A DNA stretch of 47,309 nucleotides, from assembly GCA_047616645.1 (NCBI GenBank), contig JBLHIH010000011.1:1-47309 (forward strand), read 5' to 3'. Positions 16,879-26,200 of this stretch are shown here, piece by piece (within the stretch, counting starts at the first letter, position 1; each line of letters begins with the position of its first letter). Position numbers and translations under genes: made by a program. The notes beneath the pieces are model-generated. The model had not been told where the DNA came from and did no database searches. It saw only the letters and a list, made by a program, of their open reading frames with translations. The stretch comes from JAHRVQ01 sp047616645. GTDB taxonomy: Bacteria; Pseudomonadota; Gammaproteobacteria; Pseudomonadales; Azotimanducaceae.

Positions 16879-17039
16879 TTTCGACCCCCTAGAGACAGAG
16901 GCCAAAGAACTATCTAGTCTCAAGGTGACAATTTCACAAAATGATTCGCTTAACAACAGTCACTACCGATAGACATGACACCTCTGATATGTCCGCGACT
17001 GGCGCATATTTGATGGTGTAACTGACAGACAGGATTTGA

Positions 17040-20000
17040 ATGAACAGTAAGATTATATCTACCCAAGGTCTTGTCATGGGCAAGCCACTGACCGGCCTTC
17101 CTAAGAAAGTAGGGCTCTACGATCCATACAACGAAAAAGACAGCTGTGGCGTAGGCTTTGTGGCCAATATCAAAGGAAAGCCTAGCCATCAGATCATGCT
17201 GGATGCTTATCATATTAATTCCCGGATGGACCACAGGGGTGGTTGTGGATTCGAAGAAAATACCGGCGATGGTGCAGGCATATTGGTCGCCTTGCCAGAT
17301 TCCTACTTTCGAGCGATCGCAAAAGACTTAAATGTAGAGCTTCCTAATAAAGGTCAATATGCAGTTGGAAATATTTTCTTACCTCAAGACGAGACACAAA
17401 GAAATAACTGCAAACAAATTATAGAAAAAATGATCGGTGACGAAGATCAGACTTTTATTACATGGAGGCCAGTACCGACTGACGCAGATAAGGCGGATGT
17501 GGGCCCTGCCGCTCGCGCTGCCCAGCCAACCATCGAACAACTTTTCATCGCCAACGCTGATCAAAAACTTGATCAGGCTGCATTTGAGCGGGCCTTATAC
17601 ATTATTCGGCGGCGTTTCACAGTCGCGATTAAATCCGACGAGACTATTACTCAAAGCGAGTTATTTTACGTTTGTTCTCTCTCAACAAGCATCATTGTTT
17701 ATAAAGGTATGTTGACTCCTGGGCAACTATTCCCCTTTTATACAGATCTCGAAGACAAGCGCTTTGAAAGCCATCTAGCCATGGTTCATTCTCGATTTAG
17801 TACGAATACATTTCCGTCTTGGGATAGAGCACAACCCAATCGTTATATGAGCCACAACGGAGAAATCAACACTGTTAGGGGCAACAGAAACTCAATGACA
17901 ACCCGTGAAGGGGTCGTAAGTTCATCCTTGTTTGGGGATAACATAAAAAAACTCTTTCCTATCGTTGAGCCAGACTTTTCCGATTCAGGCACTTTTGACA
18001 ATGTACTAGAATTTTTACTCATGTCAGGTCGAAGTCTACAAGAATCTATCATGATGATGATTCCTGAAGCTTGGCAGTCAGATACAAATATGAGCCAGGT
18101 AAAAAAGGATTTTTACGAATTTCACTCTGCACTAATGGAGCCTTGGGATGGACCCGCGTCCATTGTCTTTACAGACGGACGATATATTGGAGCAGTGTTG
18201 GATAGAAACGGGCTTCGACCTAGTCGCTATTATATCACTCATGACGACATGGTCATCATGGCGTCTGAAGTTGGCGTATTGCCTGTTGACCCACAAAATG
18301 TAAAATTCAAAGGCCGCCTGCAACCTGGAAAAATGTTCTTAGTTGATTTTGAACAAGGCAAGTTAATCCCTGATGAAGAACTCAAACAAGAATTTTCTCA
18401 GAAGAACCCCTATGGCGAATGGTTAGCCCGGCAGCAAATATCGCTTGAACAACTTCCCGTCATAAAAGACGAATTTGGATTCAAGCCAAATACGCTAATT
18501 CAGCGAATGCAAGCCTTCGGGTATACAACAGAAACAATGCAATTTATGTTGATTCCAATGGTGACAGAATCTAGAGACCCACTTGGTTCTATGGGTAATG
18601 ACGCAGCACTTGCCTGTTTATCTGATAAGCCAAGAATGATTTACGACTACTTCAAACAGCTATTTGCGCAGGTGACTAATCCCGCAATCGACTCAATTAG
18701 AGAAGAAGTTGTGATGTCCCTTGAATGTTTTATTGGGCCAGAAGGTAACTTGCTTGAGACCTCAGAAAGCCAAGCTCATCGCTTAAAAATGAAACACCCT
18801 ATACTCACTAACGACCAGCTTAATTCTTTGAAGCATATGGATTATCGAGGCTGGAAAACGCGCGCAATAGATATTACTTTTGACAAGGCTGAAAACGGTC
18901 TTGAGAAAGTCTTAGCCCGGATTTGTAATGATGCCGACAATGCTATCAAAGACGGTTGTTCTCTTGTCATTCTTTCAGACAGAGATATCTCACAAAATAG
19001 AATTGCTATTAGTGCTCTTGTAGCCTGTGGAACAGTTCATCATCACCTAAACAAAACCCATCAGCGAACTAAAATCGGCCTCATCTTAGAAACTGGGGAA
19101 GCAAGGGAAGTACATCATCATTGTTTACTTGTTGGTTTTGGCGCTGATGCAATAAATCCCTATCTCGCTTTTGAAGCACTATGGCAAGCCAAAGATGACG
19201 GACTAATAGATGGCACGGATTATCCAGACGAGAAGAGTATTGCGGTAGCCTATCGCAAAGCAGTTGCTAAAGGCATGTTAAAAGTGATGGCTAAAATGGG
19301 TATCTCAACACTACAATCTTATAAAGGTGCACAAATATTCGAAGCTGTGGGACTCGCAGACGATATCATTCATCGATGTTTTACTGGAACAACAAGCCGT
19401 GTCCAGGGTGTAAGCTTTGATGTACTTTTTACTGAAATGCAGCGTCGCCATGAAATTGGTTATCCTGCCAGATCGGAAAACCTGATCCCAGTCCTTTCAA
19501 ATCCTGGTGATTTTCATTGGCGAAGAACAGGGGACGCCCATATGTGGGATCCCACCGCCATTGCTAGCTTACAAACAGCAACACGAACGAATAGCCAAGA
19601 AGCTTATACAGAATTTTCTAAGCATACGAATGAAGAAACAACCAGAAGATGTACATTTCGAGGTCTACTTAAGTTTAAACCTGAAGTAAATGGTGGCGCG
19701 ATATCAATCGATGAGGTCGAACCTGCGCGTGAGATTGTAAAACGTTTTTGCACAGGCGCGATGAGCTTTGGCTCAATTTCTCAAGAGAGTCACGAGACTT
19801 TAGCCGTGGCGATGAATCGCTTAGGTGGTAAATCGAATACGGGAGAAGGTGGAGAAGATCCTACTCGTTTTGAACCGCTGGAGAACGGAGATTCAAAAAG
19901 GTCTGCCATTAAACAAGTTGCCTCAGGTCGTTTTGGTGTAACCATATGGTATCTTGCCAATGCGGATGAACTTCAGATCAAAATAATTCAAGGCGCCAAA

Positions 20001-21641
20001 CCCGGCGAGGGTGGAGAACTGCCTGGTGGAAAGGTAGACGAGAACATTGCTAGAATTCGGCATTCCACACCCGGTGTAGGACTCATTAGCCCACCACCAC
20101 ACCACGACATTTATTCTATCGAAGATATGGCTCAACTCATTCATGATCTAAAAAATGCCAACCCTTCAGCCAGAATCAGTGTCAAATTAGGTGCTGAAAC
20201 AGGCATAGGTACTATTGCAGCGGGTGTTACTAAAGCCAAAGCCGATCATCTTGTTATCGCAGGACATGATGGCGGTACAGGGGCCTCAGCATTAACTTCA
20301 ATTAAGCACGCTGGATTACCTTGGGAATTGGGTTTAACGGAAACTCACCAAACCTTAGTGATGAATAATCTAAGGAGCCGCGTACACCTACAAACTGACG
20401 GCCAACTTAAAACCGGGCGTGATGTTGCAATGGCGGCTTTACTTGGTGCAGAGGAGTTTGGATTTGCAACCGCACCCCTTATTTCTCTTGGCTGCATAAT
20501 GATGCGAAAATGTCATCTCAATACATGCCCTGTTGGAATCGCAACACAAGATCCAGATCTCCGTAAAAAATTCAAGGGCAAACCTGAGCATCTTGTAAAT
20601 TACTTCTTTATGGTAGCCAACGAATTACGAGAAATCATGGCGAGCTTAGGGTTTAAAACAATCGACGATATGGTAGGTCGTGTTGACGCCTTAGAAGTAA
20701 ACGAGGCGATTAATCACTGGAAGTCAAAAGGTCTCGATTTTAGTTCGATATTAACCCCAGCACAGATTTTATTCGAGGGCACAGAAACACATCGTACCCA
20801 AGCCCAGAATCACAATCTTGATAAAGCCTTGGATAACGAATTAATTAAATTAGCACAACCCGCATTAAAAGACGGATCAAAAGTAGATATTCATTTACCA
20901 GTTATCAATATCAATCGCGTTGTTGGGACAATGCTTTCCCATGAAGTTGCTAAAGTAACGAAAGGTAAATTATTACCCGAAGACACAATCAACATTCATT
21001 TAACAGGTTCAGCCGGACAAAGCTTAGGTGCATGGTTAGCAAGCGGTATCAGCATTCATGTTCAAGGAGACACTAACGATTATGTTGGTAAAGGCCTATC
21101 CGGAGGAAAAATATCCGTACGCCCTCCTCTTAACAGCAGTTTTAAAGCTGAAGAAAACATCCTTGTAGGTAACGTAGTTTTATATGGTGCAACCAGTGGC
21201 GAAGCTTACTTTAACGGAATGGCAGCCGAGCGATTTTGTGTTCGAAACAGTGGCGCCAATGCCGTTGTTGAAGGCATCGGCGATCATGGTTGTGAATATA
21301 TGACAGGTGGACGAGTCGTTGTTCTTGGATCGACTGGCAGAAACTTTGGTGCTGGCATGAGTGGCGGCATTGCCTACGTCAGAGACATCAGTGGAGATTT
21401 CTCTACACAATGCAACATGGGCACTATAGAGCTTGAACCGGTAACCGCTAATGAAGATATTGCTGAACTAAAAACATTAATTCAAAGGCACCATAAGTAC
21501 ACAGAGTCATTGCTTGCAGCTAACATTTTGAATAACTGGACTGATGAAGTTAACAACTTCATAAAGGTAATCCCTACTGACTATAAGCGGGTTTTATTAG
21601 CATTAGCTGAAGAAACAACAGTACTTGAGACCGCGTCTTAA
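17040..21641 (+). CDS. gltB: Glutamate synthase (NADPH), large subunit
   Basis: This 1533-residue protein converts glutamine and 2-oxoglutarate to two glutamates, with GltD supplying electrons. A propeptide of 35 residues precedes the catalytic cysteine C36 in KDSCGVGFVANIKG, so the N-terminal class II amidotransferase domain (about 36-430) matures by cleavage before C36. A central domain is followed by the FMN-binding synthase domain (about 830-1200) with GAMSFGSISQESHETLAVAM, KPGEGGELPGGKV and GHDGGTGASALTSIKHAG. The 3Fe-4S cysteines are in CIMMRKCHLNTCPVG, near residue 1155. The C-terminal part is the GXGXG beta-helix (GKGLSGGKISV, YGATSGEAYFNG). Length and all key residues are normal. gltD follows after 76 bases. 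Confidence 0.98.
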   Translation: MNSKIISTQGLVMGKPLTGLPKKVGLYDPYNEKDSCGVGFVANIKGKPSHQIMLDAYHINSRMDHRGGCGFEENTGDGAGILVALPDSYFRAIAKDLNVELPNKGQYAVGNIFLPQDETQRNNCKQIIEKMIGDEDQTFITWRPVPTDADKADVGPAARAAQPTIEQLFIANADQKLDQAAFERALYIIRRRFTVAIKSDETITQSELFYVCSLSTSIIVYKGMLTPGQLFPFYTDLEDKRFESHLAMVHSRFSTNTFPSWDRAQPNRYMSHNGEINTVRGNRNSMTTREGVVSSSLFGDNIKKLFPIVEPDFSDSGTFDNVLEFLLMSGRSLQESIMMMIPEAWQSDTNMSQVKKDFYEFHSALMEPWDGPASIVFTDGRYIGAVLDRNGLRPSRYYITHDDMVIMASEVGVLPVDPQNVKFKGRLQPGKMFLVDFEQGKLIPDEELKQEFSQKNPYGEWLARQQISLEQLPVIKDEFGFKPNTLIQRMQAFGYTTETMQFMLIPMVTESRDPLGSMGNDAALACLSDKPRMIYDYFKQLFAQVTNPAIDSIREEVVMSLECFIGPEGNLLETSESQAHRLKMKHPILTNDQLNSLKHMDYRGWKTRAIDITFDKAENGLEKVLARICNDADNAIKDGCSLVILSDRDISQNRIAISALVACGTVHHHLNKTHQRTKIGLILETGEAREVHHHCLLVGFGADAINPYLAFEALWQAKDDGLIDGTDYPDEKSIAVAYRKAVAKGMLKVMAKMGISTLQSYKGAQIFEAVGLADDIIHRCFTGTTSRVQGVSFDVLFTEMQRRHEIGYPARSENLIPVLSNPGDFHWRRTGDAHMWDPTAIASLQTATRTNSQEAYTEFSKHTNEETTRRCTFRGLLKFKPEVNGGAISIDEVEPAREIVKRFCTGAMSFGSISQESHETLAVAMNRLGGKSNTGEGGEDPTRFEPLENGDSKRSAIKQVASGRFGVTIWYLANADELQIKIIQGAKPGEGGELPGGKVDENIARIRHSTPGVGLISPPPHHDIYSIEDMAQLIHDLKNANPSARISVKLGAETGIGTIAAGVTKAKADHLVIAGHDGGTGASALTSIKHAGLPWELGLTETHQTLVMNNLRSRVHLQTDGQLKTGRDVAMAALLGAEEFGFATAPLISLGCIMMRKCHLNTCPVGIATQDPDLRKKFKGKPEHLVNYFFMVANELREIMASLGFKTIDDMVGRVDALEVNEAINHWKSKGLDFSSILTPAQILFEGTETHRTQAQNHNLDKALDNELIKLAQPALKDGSKVDIHLPVININRVVGTMLSHEVAKVTKGKLLPEDTINIHLTGSAGQSLGAWLASGISIHVQGDTNDYVGKGLSGGKISVRPPLNSSFKAEENILVGNVVLYGATSGEAYFNGMAAERFCVRNSGANAVVEGIGDHGCEYMTGGRVVVLGSTGRNFGAGMSGGIAYVRDISGDFSTQCNMGTIELEPVTANEDIAELKTLIQRHHKYTESLLAANILNNWTDEVNNFIKVIPTDYKRVLLALAEETTVLETAS

Positions 21642-21717
21642 GTGACTCGGCATCAGCTAATTTTTATCTTGAACAACTTTTTATCACGCACGACTACAAG
21701 TATTAACAGAGAGTAAT

Positions 21718-23190
21718 ATGGGCAAACCCACAGGCTTTAAAGAATTCGCTAGGGAAGCAGAACCTTACCGAGATCCTGCTGCGCGCTTAGGTGATTATAA
21801 AGAAATTTATACCACCCATGATACCGATCATCTTCAGCAACAAGGTGCTAGGTGTATGGATTGCGGCGTGCCCTTCTGTCAGTCCAACAACGATGTCAAT
21901 GTAGCGCCGCCAGTTTCCTATGGTTGCCCAATATATAACCTCATCCCCGAATGGAACGATCTTGTCTATCAAGGTCAATGGCGAGCAGCTTTGGACAGAT
22001 TGCATACAACTAATAACTTTCCCGAATTTACGGGACGTGTCTGCCCGGCACCCTGCGAGGGATCTTGCGTACTGGGTATCACCGATCCTGCGGTCACGAT
22101 TAAAAATATCGAATGTGCGATTGTAGACAAAGGTTTTGAAGAGGGTTGGATAGTGGCATCACCTCCCTCTCAACGTACAGGCAAAAATATTGCCATTGTA
22201 GGATCAGGACCAACAGGTCTCAGTGCTGCGGCCCAACTCAATCAGGCAGGGCACCAAGTCACGGTTTATGAGCGTGCTGATCGACTTGGCGGTTTGCTCA
22301 TGTACGGCATTCCCAACATGAAGTTAGACAAGAGTATTGTCGAACGAAGAATCGAGCTACTGAGAAAGGAAGGCATCGAATTTATTACTAATGCAGCAGT
22401 CGGTGACAATATTGGTGTGAAGGACCTTCTTGAAAGCAATGACATCTTATTGTTTGCAACAGGATCTACGATACCTAGGGATTTGCCTATCCCTGGACGA
22501 GAGGGAGTTGGCGTTCATTTCGCCATGGAGTATTTGACGCCAAATACAAAAAGCCTTTTGGATTCAGATCATTGCGACAAAAACTTTATCTCAGCTAAAG
22601 ATAAAGATGTCATTGTGATTGGTGGTGGTGATACAGGAACAGACTGCATAGGGACATCTCTGCGCCATGCATGTAAATCCCTTGTTAATTTTGAAGTCCT
22701 CAGCAGACCACCGGAAGAGAGACCAGAAGATAGTCCTTGGCCGATAGGCTTGCCGAGGATTTTCAGAGTTGACTATGGCCATGCAGAAGCTACACATCTT
22801 CAGGGAGAGGATCCTAGGGTCTACTCTATTGTGAGCAAATCATTTATCAGGGATGAGTCAAACAAATTGACAGGCGTATTAACTGTCAATATTGACGCTA
22901 ACTTTAAGGAAATCCCCGGCACTGAAAAAACATGGGCAGCAGATCTTATCTTTCTGTCTATGGGTTTCTTGGGACCCGAACATACCTGTTCAGAGCCATT
23001 AGGCCTTGAATATGATGAACGAAGTAACTTTGCTGCAGTAAAAGGCGAATATCAAACCTCTGTCGACAAGGTATTTGCGGCCGGTGATTGCCGTAGCGGC
23101 CAATCTTTGGTTGTTCGTGCAATTAATGAAGGACGTGAAGTGGCAAGGGCAATTGATATTTCACTGATGGGTTCAAGTCAGTTGCCTTAA
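21718..23190 (+). CDS. gltD: Glutamate synthase (NADPH), small subunit
   Basis: This 490-residue flavoprotein takes electrons from NADPH through FAD and iron-sulfur clusters to GltB. The N-terminal cysteine-rich domain carries ARCMDCGVPFCQ, YGCPIYNLIPEWNDLVY and CPAPCEGSCVLG. The FAD dinucleotide loop is AIVGSGPTGLSAAAQL (about 160-175) and the NADPH loop is VIVIGGGDTGTDCIGTSLRH (about residues 300-319). VFAAGDCRSGQSLVVRAINEG is the second FAD block. GAGAG-type ribosome-binding sequence precedes the ATG. It ends before a strong terminator. Confidence 0.98.
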   Translation: MGKPTGFKEFAREAEPYRDPAARLGDYKEIYTTHDTDHLQQQGARCMDCGVPFCQSNNDVNVAPPVSYGCPIYNLIPEWNDLVYQGQWRAALDRLHTTNNFPEFTGRVCPAPCEGSCVLGITDPAVTIKNIECAIVDKGFEEGWIVASPPSQRTGKNIAIVGSGPTGLSAAAQLNQAGHQVTVYERADRLGGLLMYGIPNMKLDKSIVERRIELLRKEGIEFITNAAVGDNIGVKDLLESNDILLFATGSTIPRDLPIPGREGVGVHFAMEYLTPNTKSLLDSDHCDKNFISAKDKDVIVIGGGDTGTDCIGTSLRHACKSLVNFEVLSRPPEERPEDSPWPIGLPRIFRVDYGHAEATHLQGEDPRVYSIVSKSFIRDESNKLTGVLTVNIDANFKEIPGTEKTWAADLIFLSMGFLGPEHTCSEPLGLEYDERSNFAAVKGEYQTSVDKVFAAGDCRSGQSLVVRAINEGREVARAIDISLMGSSQLP

Positions 23191-23230
23191 GATAAGTTGA
23201 GAAGATAAATTGAAGACATAAATAGATAAA

Positions 23231-23255
23231 AAAAGGCGCCTAGGGCGCCTTTTTT
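23231..23255. terminator. Bidirectional Rho-independent terminator
   Basis: The arms GGCGCC (23235-23240) and GGCGCC (23244-23249) pair around a TAG loop, flanked by seven A on the left and six T on the right, which extend the stem. It works in both directions: it ends gltBD rightward and the Ig-like lipoprotein gene (ending at 23274) leftward. Confidence 0.92.
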
Positions 23256-23273
23256 AGAGGATGTAAATAGAAT

Positions 23274-26200
23274 TTATGGAATCGAGTTACAAGCAAAAGA
23301 GAAATTCGCAACATTGCCCTTTACTGGAGTATCAACGCTGACGGCTATTATCGTTACTAGCCCACCCACAGAACCATCTATCAATGACAAACTCAATTGT
23401 GCAGAAGTACTATCGGTACTATTTGAACTCCTAACAAGTGTATTTCCTGTACTGGTTATTATGCATTCTCCCCCCGTCCCAGCAGTAAAGCTTATGGTAG
23501 AATTTTCTGGAAGTGTAGCATTGAAGATGTCCGAATAATCTATGAGGAGACTACCATCTCTAGAGGTTAGTGACTTAGCATCACCAATCTGAGGTGCAAC
23601 TTGGGTATCACCGTGTCCGATACTAAAATCACCCACAATAACAGTATTATCATTATTTGAGCCTGTGTCCCCACCAATCAAAGCGAGTTGTCCACCAGGT
23701 GCCGCAACTGAAAGCGTAACGGAATTCACATATTCACCAGTTGATCCACTGCGTAAGGCAAGACTTGGATCAGAACCCGAGAAAATTGTCACAATCGATC
23801 GACTAATATTGATCAGTTCACGAGTACAGAACTGATCTGTTGCCTCAACACATACATCACTTACGTTGTCGCAAGTCAATGCTCTATCGCTAATGTCTTT
23901 AGGACATAAGGTTCCGTTATAAATACCGTTACCCGCATCAAACTGACCGTTGAGTGTTGTATCGACACCAAAGTCGACAAACTCCTCTTCATCTCCACCG
24001 ACTTGATAGCAATTACCTTGATTCTCAATCGGCACGGTAATAGGTGAACGAGGACCGTAACACTCTCGAGATGTGCTGTCCCGTGAATCGTCGGCCCCGA
24101 CTGTACCGTTACCAAAAACTTCATCTTCATTATGGTCAACAAAAGCTTCTGTCAGGTCAACAAAAGGTTCATTAAAGTCATATATACCGTTGCTATTGGA
24201 ATCAATAAAGCTCTCTTCACCTTGGACGAAAGCCATTAGCGTTGAACGTGAACCATACAACTGACCCAGACCGCTAAAGTATCCTGAGGAATTGGTTTGA
24301 CCTTGATCGGTAATAACGGTACGACAAGGCACATTTCCAATAAATTGAGAAACAATCCTAAATGGTGAAGTCGCCTGACCTGGGTTTGTTGCTGGCTCCA
24401 CAGAGGGAACAGTAGGCGCACTTAATACAAAGGCTATATCTTGATCAAGAAAAGCGCGGTTATACGTGATTTTCATCACGCCTGTACAAGTTCCAGATAA
24501 ACAAGTAATGCCGCTACCATCAGTATCGACTGTATAGTCAATCCCCTCTGATTGCCCGGCGTGCAGTATAGTTTCTACCCTTAGAATACTAGATGCTTTA
24601 AAGAAGGTATCACCTACAACACCAGAAATCGTAACATCCTCCTCCAAGATGAGTTCTGAGGGACAGTTTGTCGTCCCTAGAGATTTCAAGATGACATTAG
24701 GATCAAGCGGCGCACGCGGCTCCTGAGAATTTAGCGTTGCTGAACAGTCGCCATTTATTGTGTTACAGGAAGGCGTTACTCTTCCATACTCAGTCCTAAA
24801 TTGAACTGTTGTTCCATCCGGCACAGGGTTATTCGCTCTGTCTGCCAAACGAACCGTCGCCAGAATTTCTTCACCATCAAACACACCACCTTCAAAATTA
24901 AAGCTATTGACAGAAAGAGAGAAGCTATTCTGATCTGCTATACCCGTATTGATAGACAATTGACCGGATAAAGTAACAAGTGTTGTTGCACCAGCGGGCG
25001 TATCGTTAAAGTCAGTAACATCCCCATCATCATCTCTATCGACATCTAAACTTGCGCGAATTAACACTGTGGTCGCAATAAAGCCCGCTTCCAATATCGC
25101 AGTCGCCAAACCGTTAGCATCAGTTAACCCCGTTGCGATCCCTGTAGTTTCATCGGAATTTTGTAAGGTTATTCCACCCACATCGGTTGTTAAAGAAAAT
25201 GATACATTTTGATCTGGCGCTGGATCACCCAGAACATCTAGAACTTGGAATATTACGAAGGCTGTTGAATTACCACCAGATTCTTTTATAGCAATATCCG
25301 TTGTCTCAACACCCGTGGGATCTGTAACAGAGTCAAATACAATCGCGCCTATGTTAGGCGCTAACACATTTACAGTACCAATGGAGGTTTGACCGGTACT
25401 GGATTCAACAGCAGTAATAATGTCATTACCGACACAACCCGTAGCTGCCTGATAAGTGCCTGAAACCATGCCATTAGCAGTTGAAGTCAAACTGGCATTA
25501 ATCGAGGCCTGAGGTAATCCCGTAACAATATCGATGGTAGTAGAACAATTGGTGGAGAAGGCTATATCAATTCCTGTCACTGGCGTATTAGTGGAATCAA
25601 CAACAACCAAACCAATAGAGGTCGTACCGCCTGCTGACAATGGAGATGCGCCGATATCAATTCCACCTTGAGTGAAGGTAGTACCAGTTGAACAATCAAG
25701 CGCGCTCGTTCCACCGCTACAGGTACCAATTTGTAAACCAGCAACACCAACATCAAATTGTACTGAGGCAGATGTATCACCGACAATCGCAAGAAAATCG
25801 CCCGTTCCAAGTGTTGTACCTGCCGATAAGGTTACTTCTATACGACCTTCAAAATCGGATATGGCAGTAATAGTTGAACTTGGCGTTCCTCCAACTGTGT
25901 TTATCGCTGTACCTAAGGTAGATGTAATTTGCGCCGTTCTATTTGCCAAATTTACGCCACTGGCATCCTCAATAAGAATACTTACCGTTGCGGTTTCAGC
26001 AGAGGTGATGATATTCGTGCCATTGGTGGGGATCTGATCAAGAAAATTCAATGTTAAGACAATAACTGTATCACCTGCATTGCCCAATGATTCAAAGGTT
26101 AGAGTATCAGTATTGAACCGCGCACTATCAATTAATAAAGTTGCTGTTGCATTTCCCGCACCTGGATTACTACCGGCATTCAGTGCCACTGTCGCAACAC

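Larger units (their letters stand above)
16537..17039. other. 503-base intergenic region between divergent mdh and gltB
   Basis: I see no coding sequence, tRNA or known riboswitch here. It holds the mdh ribosome-binding site and promoter at its left end. A small hairpin, GGCCTGT-AAG-ACAGGTC (16715-16731), lies in the middle without a T-run. A candidate gltB promoter sits at 16851-16878, leaving a leader of roughly 150 bases before gltB. The leader is long for this genome, so room exists for nitrogen-responsive operators, but I recognise none. Confidence 0.6.

Noticed and set aside
16950..17234. Leftward 94-codon frame across the gltB start
   Set aside because: It overlaps the conserved amidotransferase start of gltB, has no ribosome-binding site and encodes nothing recognisable.
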